From Lachnospiraceae bacterium (lineage in GTDB: Bacteria > Bacillota > Clostridia > Lachnospirales > Lachnospiraceae), in contig JABZIV010000001.1 in the NCBI GenBank assembly GCA_015258095.1, forward strand, positions 1 to 64,000: 64,000 nucleotides of DNA. Reading direction: 5' to 3'. Every line of letters begins with the position of its first letter. Positions within the stretch are counted from its first letter, which is position 1. This document shows positions 50,846 to 60,337 of this stretch, piece by piece. The position numbers and the translations under genes are program-made. Under the pieces are notes generated by a model, which was given only the letters and a program-made list of their open reading frames with translations, had not been told where the DNA came from and ran no database searches.

Positions 50846-52900
50846 GTGAAAGGAAACAAGGATTGTTATAAGAATAGAGAACTGTCATGGCTTTTGTTTA
50901 ATGAAAGAGTCTTAAATGAGGCGGCAAACCCCCGTGTACCTTTGATGGAGCGGCTACCCTTTATCTCCATTTACCAGACGAACCTGGATGAGTTCTTTAT
51001 GGTGCGTGTGGGGACGCTCATGGAGCAAAAAGGCGGGAAGAAAGCCATCCAGGACAATAAAACCGGACTGACGGGAAAAGAGCAGGTGAAGCTGATTCTG
51101 AAAGAGGTGAAGCGACTCGAGCGGAAGCGGAAAGAGGTTTACGAGCAGTTGATGGGAGAGTTGGAGCCGGCAGGAATCCATATTATCAACTTTCAGAAAT
51201 TATCCAAAGAAGAGCAGAATCAGCTGGAACTTTACTTTGATAAGGCCATTCGTCCCTACCTGTCTCCGGTCATTGTAGGAAAGCAGCAGCCCTTCCCCTT
51301 CTTACAGAACCGGGAGCTCTATGCCGTGGCGCACTTGGAGACGAAGAGCGGGAAGAAGAGAGTGGGGATTGTTCCCTGCTGGAATCCGGTTTTTAAACGC
51401 CTGATCGAGATTCCGGGGAGAAAGGGGTATCACATGCTCTCCGAGGAGTTGATTCTCCACTTTGTATCGAAGCTGTATCCGGCATATCAGATTAAAGAGA
51501 AGTCCATCATCCGTGTCACGAGGAATGCGGATATCGATGCGGGGGACGTGTATGATGAGGACCTGGACTATCGGGGCATGATGGAGCAGCTTCTGAAGAA
51601 GCGGAAGAGGTTGAATCCGGTGAGACTGGAGCTGACCAGAGACCTGCATAAGTCGATAAAGAAGAAACTGGCGTCCTTCCTCGGCATTTCAGAGGAGCAC
51701 GTGCTCTACTGCGGAACGCCTCTGGATTTATCTTTCCTTTTCGCTTTGCAGAATACGATGCGGGAACATCAGGAGTGGTATTACCCGAAGTACAGCCCGA
51801 GAGCCAGCAGACAGGTGCGGAAAGAGGAAAATATCTTCTCCCTCGCAGAGAAGAAAGATATTCTGCTTTCCTATCCGTTTGAAAGTATGCGAAACTTTAT
51901 TTCCTTCTTGCAGACTGCGGCGACAGATGATTCGGTGCGTTCCATTAAGATTACCCTTTACCGAATGGCGAGTCACAGCCAGATTGTGGAGGCGCTTTGT
52001 GATGCTGCGGAAAATGGAAAAGAAGTCCTTGCTTTGGTAGAGCTCAGAGCGCGTTTTGATGAAGCGAGCAACATTGAAATGTCCCGTCGCCTGGAAGATG
52101 CCGGTTGTCAGGTGATTTACGGTCTGCCATCCTACAAGGTGCATTCCAAGCTTTGCCTGGTTACCAGACAGACGGCGGAAGGCGTACATTTTCTGACGCA
52201 GATCGGGACGGGCAATTATAACGAGAAGACGGCGACGCTGTATACGGATTTATCGCTCATTACGGCGAATCAAAATATCGGGCGCGATGCGCAGGAAGTA
52301 TTTCGCACCCTGCTTCTCGGCGAGACGGTGGAGAAGAGTACGGATCTCCTCGTTGCGCCGAGAGGATTGCAGGAGGCCATTCTCGAAAAGATTAGAAAAG
52401 AAGGCAGAAAAGCGGAAGAGGGCAGAGGCGGATATATCGGCTTGAAACTGAATGCGCTGACGGACAAGGATATTATTGATGCACTGATTGAAGCTTCGGA
52501 GAAGGGGGCGGTGATTCAGCTCCTGATTCGGGGGATTTGCTGCCTCATTCCGGGAATTTCCGGGAAGACGGACCATATTACCGTGCATAGTGTGGTCGGG
52601 CGTTATCTGGAACATTCCCGTATCTATCGTTTCGGACAGGGAGATGCGGAAGAGATTTACATCGCCAGTGCGGATTTTATGACGAGGAATACGCTTCGAA
52701 GAGTGGAAGTTGCGGCACCGATCTATGATGAGGAAAATCGGAACCGGGTGCGGGAGATTTTTGATCTCGGATTCCGGGATACGGAGAAGGGAAAGGTTCT
52801 GCTTGCAGACGGACTCTACCACGATCCGGAGAACCCGGGAGACGAGCGCTTCGATTCGCAGGACTTTTTCTATAGAGAAGCCTATAAAAGTGTGGAGTAG
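50846..52900 (+). CDS. ppk1: Polyphosphate kinase 1
   Basis: 684-aa reversible polyphosphate synthase. N-terminal NRELSWLLFNERVLNEA and YQTNLDEFFMVRV are family marks. The phosphohistidine region is YKVHSKLCLVTRQT with GTGNYNEKTATLYTDLSL, and the second His region KTDHITVHSVVGRYLEHSRIYRFG is intact. Starts with GTG after GGAAAGGAGTAAGG. A DNA photoproduct lyase-like gene follows 15 bases later, so the two are probably co-transcribed. Confidence 0.94.
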   Translation: MKGNKDCYKNRELSWLLFNERVLNEAANPRVPLMERLPFISIYQTNLDEFFMVRVGTLMEQKGGKKAIQDNKTGLTGKEQVKLILKEVKRLERKRKEVYEQLMGELEPAGIHIINFQKLSKEEQNQLELYFDKAIRPYLSPVIVGKQQPFPFLQNRELYAVAHLETKSGKKRVGIVPCWNPVFKRLIEIPGRKGYHMLSEELILHFVSKLYPAYQIKEKSIIRVTRNADIDAGDVYDEDLDYRGMMEQLLKKRKRLNPVRLELTRDLHKSIKKKLASFLGISEEHVLYCGTPLDLSFLFALQNTMREHQEWYYPKYSPRASRQVRKEENIFSLAEKKDILLSYPFESMRNFISFLQTAATDDSVRSIKITLYRMASHSQIVEALCDAAENGKEVLALVELRARFDEASNIEMSRRLEDAGCQVIYGLPSYKVHSKLCLVTRQTAEGVHFLTQIGTGNYNEKTATLYTDLSLITANQNIGRDAQEVFRTLLLGETVEKSTDLLVAPRGLQEAILEKIRKEGRKAEEGRGGYIGLKLNALTDKDIIDALIEASEKGAVIQLLIRGICCLIPGISGKTDHITVHSVVGRYLEHSRIYRFGQGDAEEIYIASADFMTRNTLRRVEVAAPIYDEENRNRVREIFDLGFRDTEKGKVLLADGLYHDPENPGDERFDSQDFFYREAYKSVE

Positions 52901-52915
52901 GGCGGAGTCGGAATA

Positions 52916-54877
52916 ATGGTATTGATCTTTGCAACGAAGGAAGAAGATGTAGAAGGTTTGCGTACAGGAAAGGAAGAGGTTCTCTGCACGGTACTGGATG
53001 GAGCGAATTTCCAAGGGACAGTGGAGGAGACGCTGAGAAGAGCGGAGGCAAAGCAAGGAGATATTTTTCTTTTCCTGGGACGCGGAAAACGCGTGCAGGA
53101 AGGAAGTACGGAAGACGGTTCCCCCTTCTTTACAGGACAGAAAAGAGCGGGAGACTGGTTTCAACTTCACGCGATGGAAGGATTGGAGAGAAGCTTCTAT
53201 CCGGAGATGCTCTACCAAAGCGGTTTTCCGGAAGGGCGCGCCGTATTTTTTGAGGGGACGTTTCCGCTCTCCCTGATTCCGGGCGGAAGGGGAGAAGCAG
53301 TCTTTCTGGAAAGGCTGTCGGCACAACTGTTTCCGATTGCGAATCAGTTCCTTGCTACGGAGGACCTTTTTTTTCTTTGTAAAGAGGAGGGGCATGCGGA
53401 AAGCTTGCAAAGCTTCGGAAAAATGGAAAGCTCGGAAAGCGCGGAGGAGAGAGTCACCCTGCTTCCTTTTCTCCAATTTCTCCTGAAACTAAACAAGAAG
53501 AGAGCAAGAGAAAAAGAAAAGGAGGAAAGCTTCCTTTCGGAAGTGCAAGAACTTTCGGAAGAATTGCACCTGAGCTTTTCTCTAGAGAAGAAACTGGAGA
53601 AACTCCTTCGCTATGCGGATACCCTTTCACTTTCTTGGAAGGCGTATTTTCAGGCCCTGCGAGAGGCAAAGAACCTTCCGGTACACGATAAACGAAGCGG
53701 ACAGAAAGTGCTTGCGGATTTTTCCGAATGGCTGCTGCAAGAGGAGAGCGAGGAAAGAACGGATAGAGTGGAACAGCGCGAAAAAAGTGGAGCTGTTCTA
53801 AAACGAGACGAAAACAGTCCGGCGGAAGCAGAGGATAAGGAGGAAGCTTTCCCGTTCTATCCCTCTTTTTCGCATATCTATATCGAGGAGGCCTTGCTCC
53901 GGGATCGGGAAAGTCTCCGTGTTTTGGAGCGTTTTCCGAAAGCAGTCTGTATTCCGATTCGGCATTACAAGGATGTCTTTAACCGGAAGAAGCAGAACAG
54001 GAGCTTGCAGGAGAAGAGCCGGAAGCTTATTTTAGCCAGAAAAGAAGGACAAAGAATCTATAAGGGGGCGCCGGTTTGTCAGGACTTTTCGGAAGCGCAT
54101 TTTTATTACAGCTCTTTACTCATGAACTGTCCGTTTCACTGTGCGTACTGTTATTTGCGGGGAATGTATCCGAGCGCGAATCTGGTGCTTTTCCTGAATC
54201 TGAACGATTATTTTACAGACTGTCGTGCCCTGCTTTCTGAAAAAGGCAGCCTCTATCTCTGCATCTCCTATGATACGGATCTTATCGCAATGGAGGAAGT
54301 TTATCCCTATGTGGAGCGTTTTCTCTCCTTTTTGGAAGAGGAGAAGAAACTCTTGATTGAGGTGCGGACGAAAGCGGGAGGAGAAGGATTTTTCAGGAGA
54401 ATAGAGACGCTTTCCGTTCCGGAAGACGTGAAGAGGCGGATGATTTTTGCCTTTACCCTTTCTCCGCCGGAAATTGTAGAGGAGGCGGAGCAGGGAAGTG
54501 CAGGGCTTATGGGGCGGATTGTTGCGGTGAAACGTGCCATAGAAGAAGGATTTCGCGTTCGGCTCTGCTTTGACCCGATGATTTACCATGCGGACTGGAA
54601 GAACATATATCGTCGATTTCTTGATCTTGTTTTTCGGGAAATTCCGTCGGAGAAGGTCTATGACATCAGTGTCGGGAGTTTTCGTATCTCCGAGAGCTAT
54701 CTGAAGGCAATGGAACGCGCCTGTCCGGATTCTCCCCACACCTTCTTCCCTTATGAAAATACGAATGGTTTCTATCATTATCCGAAGGCGTTACTGGAAG
54801 AGATGGAAGGCTTCCTCCTTTCCCGGATAGAGGAGCAGTTTCCGAAGGAACGAATCTTTCGATGGAAAGACGAATAG
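52916..54877 (+). CDS. Radical SAM protein of the spore photoproduct lyase group, with large N-terminal extension
   Basis: 653 aa. Only the last 320 residues resemble spore photoproduct lyase: the radical SAM cluster motif C-x3-C-x2-C (MNCPFHCAYCYLRG, Cys about 405, 409, 412), IEVRTKAGGEGFF, IFAFTLSPPEIVEEAEQG, RVRLCFDPMIYHADW and YDISVGSFRISESYLKAM. The first about 300 residues have no recognised family, with a Glu/Lys-rich stretch near 195-230 and 285-315. It follows ppk1 closely and precedes an SDR gene. DNA repair in a sporeformer is possible, but spl-like proteins without spores are also known. Confidence 0.78.
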   Translation: MVLIFATKEEDVEGLRTGKEEVLCTVLDGANFQGTVEETLRRAEAKQGDIFLFLGRGKRVQEGSTEDGSPFFTGQKRAGDWFQLHAMEGLERSFYPEMLYQSGFPEGRAVFFEGTFPLSLIPGGRGEAVFLERLSAQLFPIANQFLATEDLFFLCKEEGHAESLQSFGKMESSESAEERVTLLPFLQFLLKLNKKRAREKEKEESFLSEVQELSEELHLSFSLEKKLEKLLRYADTLSLSWKAYFQALREAKNLPVHDKRSGQKVLADFSEWLLQEESEERTDRVEQREKSGAVLKRDENSPAEAEDKEEAFPFYPSFSHIYIEEALLRDRESLRVLERFPKAVCIPIRHYKDVFNRKKQNRSLQEKSRKLILARKEGQRIYKGAPVCQDFSEAHFYYSSLLMNCPFHCAYCYLRGMYPSANLVLFLNLNDYFTDCRALLSEKGSLYLCISYDTDLIAMEEVYPYVERFLSFLEEEKKLLIEVRTKAGGEGFFRRIETLSVPEDVKRRMIFAFTLSPPEIVEEAEQGSAGLMGRIVAVKRAIEEGFRVRLCFDPMIYHADWKNIYRRFLDLVFREIPSEKVYDISVGSFRISESYLKAMERACPDSPHTFFPYENTNGFYHYPKALLEEMEGFLLSRIEEQFPKERIFRWKDE

Positions 54878-54954
54878 TTCGCGGAGAGGAAGGAAGCGTG
54901 AACGAGCGGGCCGGGAATGGACGGGCAGAGAAAAGATAGGGATAAGCAGAAAAG

Positions 54955-55749
54955 ATGAGGAAAACAGAAATAAAAAATGAGATGAAAGCGGAAATTAAAA
55001 ACGAAATTAAAGAAGAAAGAAACGCGGAAATAAAAAAAGAGACGCCGCTTGCTCTGGTAACGGGCGCATCCGGCGGAATCGGCTATGCGATTGCCTTGCA
55101 GCTGTCCGCTATGGGATACCGTGTTTACGGGGTAGGAAGAGACTTCGGAAAAGTTCCGGATGAATCTTCTTCTGCTCCCCTGCCTTTTAACCCGATAGAA
55201 CTGGATTTACGAAAGAAAGGGGCGGCGGAAAGCATTTCAGGACTGCTTCGGCAGGAGGGAAGACTCCGCATTCTGGTGCACGCGGCAGGAGTCGCTTACT
55301 ATGGCTTTCATGAGACGGTGCATCCCGAACGCCTGAAAGAGATGGTGGAAGTCAATCTGACGGTTCCCATGGTTTTGACACGGCATTTTCTCCGGGAACT
55401 GAAGGAGGAGAAGGGACATATTTTCTTTATCGATTCGATTACCGCTTTGCATGAAAATGTTTACGGGGCGGCGTATGGGGCGACGAAAGCCGGTCTGCTT
55501 TCCTTTGCCCGAAGCTTATTTCAGGAGCAGAGAAAAACGGGACTGAAAGTGCACAGTATTCTTCCGGACATGACCGATACCGCACTCTATCGAAATGCGG
55601 ACTTCACGGTAGGGGAAAGGGCGGACAGTTTTCTCCTCCCTTCGGATGTGAGCAGGGCGGTAGAGATGATTTTAGAGCAGAGGGAAGGCGTCGTGTTGGA
55701 AGAGGTACACCTTCGTCCGCAGGTCTTTCAGCTCAAAAAACGTTCTTGA
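54955..55749 (+). CDS. Short-chain dehydrogenase/reductase (SDR) with charged N-terminal tail
   Basis: 264 aa. Glycine motif VTGASGGIGYAIALQLSAMGY, NADP-side VYGVGRD, HAAGVAYYG and the catalytic YGATKAGLLSFARSL (YxxxK) with Ser in IDSITAL. It reduces or oxidises a small carbonyl or alcohol; substrate unknown. About the first 30 residues are a Lys/Glu repeat (EIKNEMKAEIKNEIKEERN) that precedes the fold and is not normal for SDRs; later in-frame ATG at residue 9 is possible. Same run as the radical SAM gene. Confidence 0.82.
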   Translation: MRKTEIKNEMKAEIKNEIKEERNAEIKKETPLALVTGASGGIGYAIALQLSAMGYRVYGVGRDFGKVPDESSSAPLPFNPIELDLRKKGAAESISGLLRQEGRLRILVHAAGVAYYGFHETVHPERLKEMVEVNLTVPMVLTRHFLRELKEEKGHIFFIDSITALHENVYGAAYGATKAGLLSFARSLFQEQRKTGLKVHSILPDMTDTALYRNADFTVGERADSFLLPSDVSRAVEMILEQREGVVLEEVHLRPQVFQLKKRS

Positions 55750-55910
55750 GCAAAGAAACAAAATGGCTTAGGTCGATACAAGTAGTACTGTATACAAACG
55801 CGAAAAAGTGAAGTATAGAGAGCGAAGAAATACTACAATTTATTGTAGGAAATGATAAATGGCTTGTCATTTTTCCCAATTTTAAAACGAATATTCGTAA
55901 AATCTTATCG

Positions 55911-55939
55911 TTGCCATAAAAAACCGAAAAATTTATAAT
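55911..55939 (+). promoter_or_regulatory. Promoter of cstA
   Basis: TTGCCA at 55911-55916 and a perfect TATAAT at 55934-55939 with 17 bp between, 35 bases before the start codon. Nothing else was seen in 55750-55910. Confidence 0.75.
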
Positions 55940-55974
55940 TTAAGAGAAACAGGAGAAAAATTTGGAGGCGAGAT

Positions 55975-57426
55975 ATGGTTAGTTTTTTTGTATGTCTTTT
56001 TATCCTGATTGGCGGGTATTTTACCTATGGTAAGTTTGTAGAAAATACCTTTGGGCCGGATGATAGAGAGACGCCGGCAGTGCGGATTAACGACGGAGTG
56101 GACTATGTTGTCATGCCGGAATGGAAATTGTTTTTGGTACAGCTCTTGAATATTGCGGGGTTGGGACCGATTTTCGGTGCTTTAACCGGTGCCGAGTGGG
56201 GACCGGTTGTGTTCTTATGGATTACCTTCGGTACAGTTTTTGCCGGCGGTGTACACGATTATTTCTCCGGAATGCTCAGTGAGCGTTCGGATGGGGCATC
56301 GATTTCCGAGGTTACCGGAAATTATCTGGGGCTCGGCATGAAGAACGTCATGCGTGTCTTTTCCGTAGTGCTCCTCATTATGGTCGGTACCGTTTTTGCA
56401 GTAGGTCCTGCCGGACTGATTGTCACCTTGATTAAAGAGGGCGGCTCTGCAAATGCGATTCTTACGAATAAAGAGATGTGGCTTTGGATTATCCTTCTCT
56501 ATTATTTGATTGCGACCTTCTGCCCGATTGATAAAATCATCGGTAAGATCTATCCGGTGTTCGGTATCTGCTTAATTGCTATGGCACTCGGCGTAGGAAT
56601 CGGTATCTTTACCCACGGTTACCAAATTCCCGAGATTTTCACCCACTTTGGAAATGAGCATCCGACCGGACTTCCGATTTGGTCTTTCATGTTCATCACG
56701 GTAGCCTGCGGTGCGATTTCCGGATTCCATGCTACCCAGTCACCCCTTATGGCGCGTTGTATGAAGAGCGAGAAACAGGGACGTTTCGTGTTCTATGGCG
56801 CCATGGTTGCAGAAGGCATTATTGCCCTGATTTGGGCTGCGGCAGGTTGCGCAATTTACGGCGGAGCAAAGCTTCTTGATGCAGGAGGCGGAAATTCCAC
56901 AACCGTTTACGATATCTGTAAGACGACGATGGGATCTCTCGGTATGGTTCTTGCGATGATGGGTGTTATTGCTTGCCCGATTACTTCCGGAGATACCGCA
57001 TTCCGTTCTGCACGTCTTACCATTGCAGACTGGTTTAAGATTGATCAGAATGATTTCAAGAAGCGTGGTATTCTGACTATCCCGATTCTTGGAGCAGGTG
57101 CGGTGATTTCTCATCTGGACTATGCTATTGTATGGCGTTATTTCAGCTGGACGAACCAGACGCTTGCCATGATTGTGCTTTGGGCAGCGTCGATGTATCT
57201 CTACAGGGAGAAGAAGAACTACTGGATTACAGCGGTTCCGGCAGTATTCATGAGTGCGGTTTCCATGACCTACTTCTTCTGCGCACCGGAGTGTCTCGGC
57301 GCTATCGGCTTGACTACAACCTTGGCTTACCCTGTGGGAATTATTCTGGCGGCAGTTTTCCTGCTCCTCTTTATGAGAGCAACAAAGCAGCCGTACAATT
57401 CCGATACAGCCGCTCGTAAAGCGTAA
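55975..57426 (+). CDS. cstA: CstA family peptide/pyruvate transporter
   Basis: 483 aa, many hydrophobic segments. CstA marks: YFTYGKFVENTFGPDDR, GVDYVVMPEWKLFLVQLLNIAGLGPIFGAL, TFGTVFAGGVHDYFSGMLSERSDG and SGFHATQSPLMARC, with WRYFSWTNQTLAMI. Length matches the short Firmicutes form rather than the 701-aa E. coli protein. CstA imports pyruvate or peptides under carbon starvation in other bacteria. GGAGGCGAG precedes the ATG. Confidence 0.93.
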   Translation: MVSFFVCLFILIGGYFTYGKFVENTFGPDDRETPAVRINDGVDYVVMPEWKLFLVQLLNIAGLGPIFGALTGAEWGPVVFLWITFGTVFAGGVHDYFSGMLSERSDGASISEVTGNYLGLGMKNVMRVFSVVLLIMVGTVFAVGPAGLIVTLIKEGGSANAILTNKEMWLWIILLYYLIATFCPIDKIIGKIYPVFGICLIAMALGVGIGIFTHGYQIPEIFTHFGNEHPTGLPIWSFMFITVACGAISGFHATQSPLMARCMKSEKQGRFVFYGAMVAEGIIALIWAAAGCAIYGGAKLLDAGGGNSTTVYDICKTTMGSLGMVLAMMGVIACPITSGDTAFRSARLTIADWFKIDQNDFKKRGILTIPILGAGAVISHLDYAIVWRYFSWTNQTLAMIVLWAASMYLYREKKNYWITAVPAVFMSAVSMTYFFCAPECLGAIGLTTTLAYPVGIILAAVFLLLFMRATKQPYNSDTAARKA

Positions 57427-57480
57427 GTTGTTCCGGAAAGTCCGGCATCGTACCGGAGAAAAGGCAGTTTAAAAAACAAA

Positions 57481-57552
57481 GAGCCTCGTCTCGCCATAGT
57501 TCGTGTGTTGCGTGTACCGCATAGCGACTATAGAGGGGCGGGGTCATTTTTT
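57481..57552 (+). terminator. Terminator of cstA
   Basis: A long stem with G-T pairs: the strand 57481-57500 pairs with 57527-57545, followed by six T. The upstream hairpin TCCGG/CCGGA is at 57439-57455. Confidence 0.75.
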
Positions 57553-57567
57553 AGAGAGAGGGAAGGC

Positions 57568-58560
57568 ATGAATATTCCTTTAAGTGAGGAAAGAATTGAT
57601 AAAGAACTTTTAAAGAAGGATAAGAAAGGGGCATTGCGCATTGGACCGGTTGGGATCGGAGAGAAAGCGCTCTACCTAAACTCTTTTTATATCGACCGGA
57701 TGTATTACATCCCTGTTTCGGCAGTGCAGCGCGTGTATAAGCGGGTAGCGATGAGTAAAGGCGGTTTTTCCGGAAAGGGAATCTTCGCCAGTCTTTCTTA
57801 TCTCGTGGTGGAGTATGACCATGGGAAAGAGAAAGCCTGCCTGATTCGAAAGGAATGGAGAGTGGATGAGGCATTAGCCGCGATTCGGGAGCGTTTTCCG
57901 GCCATTCCGACGATGAGCGAGAAAGCGGAAGCCATGCTGAAAGAGGAGGAAGAAGAGGAGAGAAAGAAGCTTCTTCCCGTTCTTTCCGGAGAAGCGGAGG
58001 AAGCTATCGTAGAACTCACGAAGGCGGAGGAAAGTTTAGCGGAAAGAGAAGATCTCTCGGAGAACCTGGTACGTAGAGCCAAGCAGGAGCGGATGATTCA
58101 AAATACAAATCCGTACTATGGACGTTTTGCTTTACTCCTTTTCTTCGGCGCGTTTCTTTGCTTTCTCGCCGCCTTCGTGACCTATACCCATAAAGACAGC
58201 AGTCATGCCATTGTCCTCGCCGGTTTTGCGTTTATGCTCGTTCTTGTAGGCTTCCGTGTACGGCCGACCGGAAAGAAGAATCAGGAGGAAGTGCAGAGAG
58301 AGTACGAAGCATCGATTCGGAAGATGAAGGAATCCTTACCGGAAGACTTCCTTTTGCCCCCGCAGTATGCGCATCCTCTGTGCCTTTCGTGGATGAAGCA
58401 GAGCATACTGGAAGGACGGGCGAAGACGACTTCCGAGGCGTATTTGCTTATGAAGAAAGACTTGAAAGAACTGGACCACACGAAACAGGTTTCTCAGAAG
58501 GTGTATGACCGCATTGTAGTCATTAAACCGCTCTTTCTCGCAGCAGGGTATCAGGATTAA
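57568..58560 (+). CDS. Membrane protein of unknown family
   Basis: 330 aa. Begins with a compact domain (residues 1-115) containing SFYIDRMYYIPVSAVQRVYKRVAMSKGGF, which suggests a PH-like or regulatory fold. A coiled Glu-rich stretch follows, then two membrane helices (about 180-225: FALLLFFGAFLCFLAAFV and AIVLAGFAFMLVLVGF) and a helical soluble C-terminus. No family recognised. ATG at 57568 follows GGGAAGGC; 21 residues of upstream frame are likely not used. Situated between cstA and proS with its own terminator upstream. Confidence 0.68.
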   Translation: MNIPLSEERIDKELLKKDKKGALRIGPVGIGEKALYLNSFYIDRMYYIPVSAVQRVYKRVAMSKGGFSGKGIFASLSYLVVEYDHGKEKACLIRKEWRVDEALAAIRERFPAIPTMSEKAEAMLKEEEEEERKKLLPVLSGEAEEAIVELTKAEESLAEREDLSENLVRRAKQERMIQNTNPYYGRFALLLFFGAFLCFLAAFVTYTHKDSSHAIVLAGFAFMLVLVGFRVRPTGKKNQEEVQREYEASIRKMKESLPEDFLLPPQYAHPLCLSWMKQSILEGRAKTTSEAYLLMKKDLKELDHTKQVSQKVYDRIVVIKPLFLAAGYQD

Positions 58561-58713
58561 TAATGGTGCTTGCGTATCTTTTCAAGGTGGAGTAGAATCA
58601 AAAGATAGTTTTTTAACAAAGGTATTTTTTTAACAAAGCAAGTATAAACCGTACAAGAATAAGGTACAGAATAAGGTTCAGAAGGAACGGGAAGCATATT
58701 GACAGGGGGCGTT

Positions 58714-60150
58714 ATGGCGGATAAGAAATTGGTGGAGCAGATTACTTCACGAGAAGTAGATTTTGCACAGTGGTATACGGATGTAGTAAAGAAGGCGGAA
58801 CTTACGGATTATTCTTCCGTGAAGGGGTTCATGGTTATCCGACCTGCCGGGTATGCCATCTGGGAGAGAATCCAGGAAGCATTGGATACACGGTTTAAGG
58901 CAACCGGTGTACAGAACTGTGCGATGCCGCTTCTGATTCCACAGTCCCTGCTCGAGAAAGAAAGTGAACACGTAGAAGGCTTTGCTCCGGAGGTGGCATG
59001 GGTAACTTCCGGAGGTTCCAAGAGACTGGAAGAGCGTCTCTGCGTTCGTCCGACTTCCGAGGTGCTTTTCTGTGACTACTATTCCAAAGTCGTAAAGTCT
59101 TACCGTGACCTTCCTCAGCTCCTGAATCAGTGGTGTTCCGTTGTGCGCTGGGAGAAGACCACGAGACCGTTTCTTCGGACGAGAGAGTTTCTTTGGCAGG
59201 AAGGACACACTGTCCATGCAACTGCGGAGGAAGCGGAAGAGAGAACCAGAATGATGCTGGACATTTATGCGGATGTTTTGGAGAATGTTCTCGCGATTCC
59301 GGTAGTAAAGGGGCGCAAGACCGATAAAGAAAAGTTCGCAGGAGCCATTGCAACCTATACCGTGGAAGCGCTGATGCATGACGGACAGGCACTACAGTGC
59401 GCTACTTCCCACAATTTCGGAGACGGCTTCGCAAAAGCATTTGAAGTACAGTACCTTAGTAAGGAAAATAAAATCGAAGCGGTTCATCAGACTTCCTGGG
59501 GCATGACGACGCGAACCATCGGTGCTTTGATTATGGTACACGGGGATGATTCCGGGCTGGTTCTTCCGCCGAGAGTGGCTCCTGTACAGATTAACATCGT
59601 ACCGATTCAGCAGAACAAGGAAGGGGTTCTCGATAAGGCGTACAGCCTTAAAGAGGAACTGGTGAAAGCAGGCTTCCGTGTAAAGGTCGATGATTCGGAT
59701 AAGACACCGGGATTCAAGTTTGCCGACGGAGAGGTGCGCGGCATTCCGCTTCGTCTCGAAATCGGACCCAAGGATATTGAGAAGGAGCAGGCGATTCTGG
59801 TAAGAAGAGATACAAGAGAGAAGATGGTAGTGAGTCTTTCCGCTCTTTCCGGAGAAGTGAAGAGGATTCTGGAAACCGTGCAGAACGAGATGTATGCGCG
59901 TGCGCTTGCCTTCCAGAAGGAAAGAACTACGGATGCGAAGACCCTGGATGAACTGGTGGCATCTCTTGATAAGAAGCCGGGCTTTGTGCGGGCAATGTGG
60001 TGTGGATGCAGAGAGTGTGAAGATAAGCTGAAAGAGTACTCCGGAATTACTTCCCGCTGTATTCCCGATAAGCAGGAAACCATTTCCGATACTTGTGTGG
60101 TTTGCGGAAAGAAAGCGACCAAGATGGTATACTGGGGAAGAGCGTATTAA
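58714..60150 (+). CDS. proS: Prolyl-tRNA synthetase, archaeal/eukaryote type (ProS type 3)
   Basis: 478 aa. Class II synthetase: motif 2 FLRTREFLWQEGHT, motif 3 GMTTRTIGALIMVHGDDSGLVLP, then the anticodon-binding domain and the C-terminal zinc-like segment CGCRECEDKL with CVVCGKKATKMVYWGRAY. This lacks the editing insertion of the bacterial type. Start at 58714 follows AGGGGGCGTT. No T-box leader is present: the upstream gap is only 153 bases and contains direct repeats of TTTTTTAACAAAG and AGAATAAGG. Confidence 0.94.
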   Translation: MADKKLVEQITSREVDFAQWYTDVVKKAELTDYSSVKGFMVIRPAGYAIWERIQEALDTRFKATGVQNCAMPLLIPQSLLEKESEHVEGFAPEVAWVTSGGSKRLEERLCVRPTSEVLFCDYYSKVVKSYRDLPQLLNQWCSVVRWEKTTRPFLRTREFLWQEGHTVHATAEEAEERTRMMLDIYADVLENVLAIPVVKGRKTDKEKFAGAIATYTVEALMHDGQALQCATSHNFGDGFAKAFEVQYLSKENKIEAVHQTSWGMTTRTIGALIMVHGDDSGLVLPPRVAPVQINIVPIQQNKEGVLDKAYSLKEELVKAGFRVKVDDSDKTPGFKFADGEVRGIPLRLEIGPKDIEKEQAILVRRDTREKMVVSLSALSGEVKRILETVQNEMYARALAFQKERTTDAKTLDELVASLDKKPGFVRAMWCGCRECEDKLKEYSGITSRCIPDKQETISDTCVVCGKKATKMVYWGRAY

Positions 60151-60225
60151 GGAAGAGGCGAGAAACCCCGTTTCGATAGATACTGCTATAGAAGAATGGG
60201 AATAGGCTTGCCATAGAAAACATAG

Positions 60226-60272
60226 AAAGGCTGTAAAAAAGAAGTTCTTTTCTCCTTTTTTACAGCCTTTTT
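60226..60272 (+). terminator. Terminator of proS
   Basis: AAAGGCTGTAAAAAAG pairs with CTTTTTTACAGCCTTT, followed by TTC; the stem itself carries the T-run. Confidence 0.88.
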
Positions 60273-60337
60273 CTTCTTTTCATTATATAATGTTAGCGGT
60301 GTCACTGTACGACCTTTACAGAAAAGGACGGTGTGGT

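Noticed and set aside
58561..58713. T-box leader for proS
   Set aside because: The gap is only 153 bases, with no T-box sequence or terminator; only short direct repeats are present.
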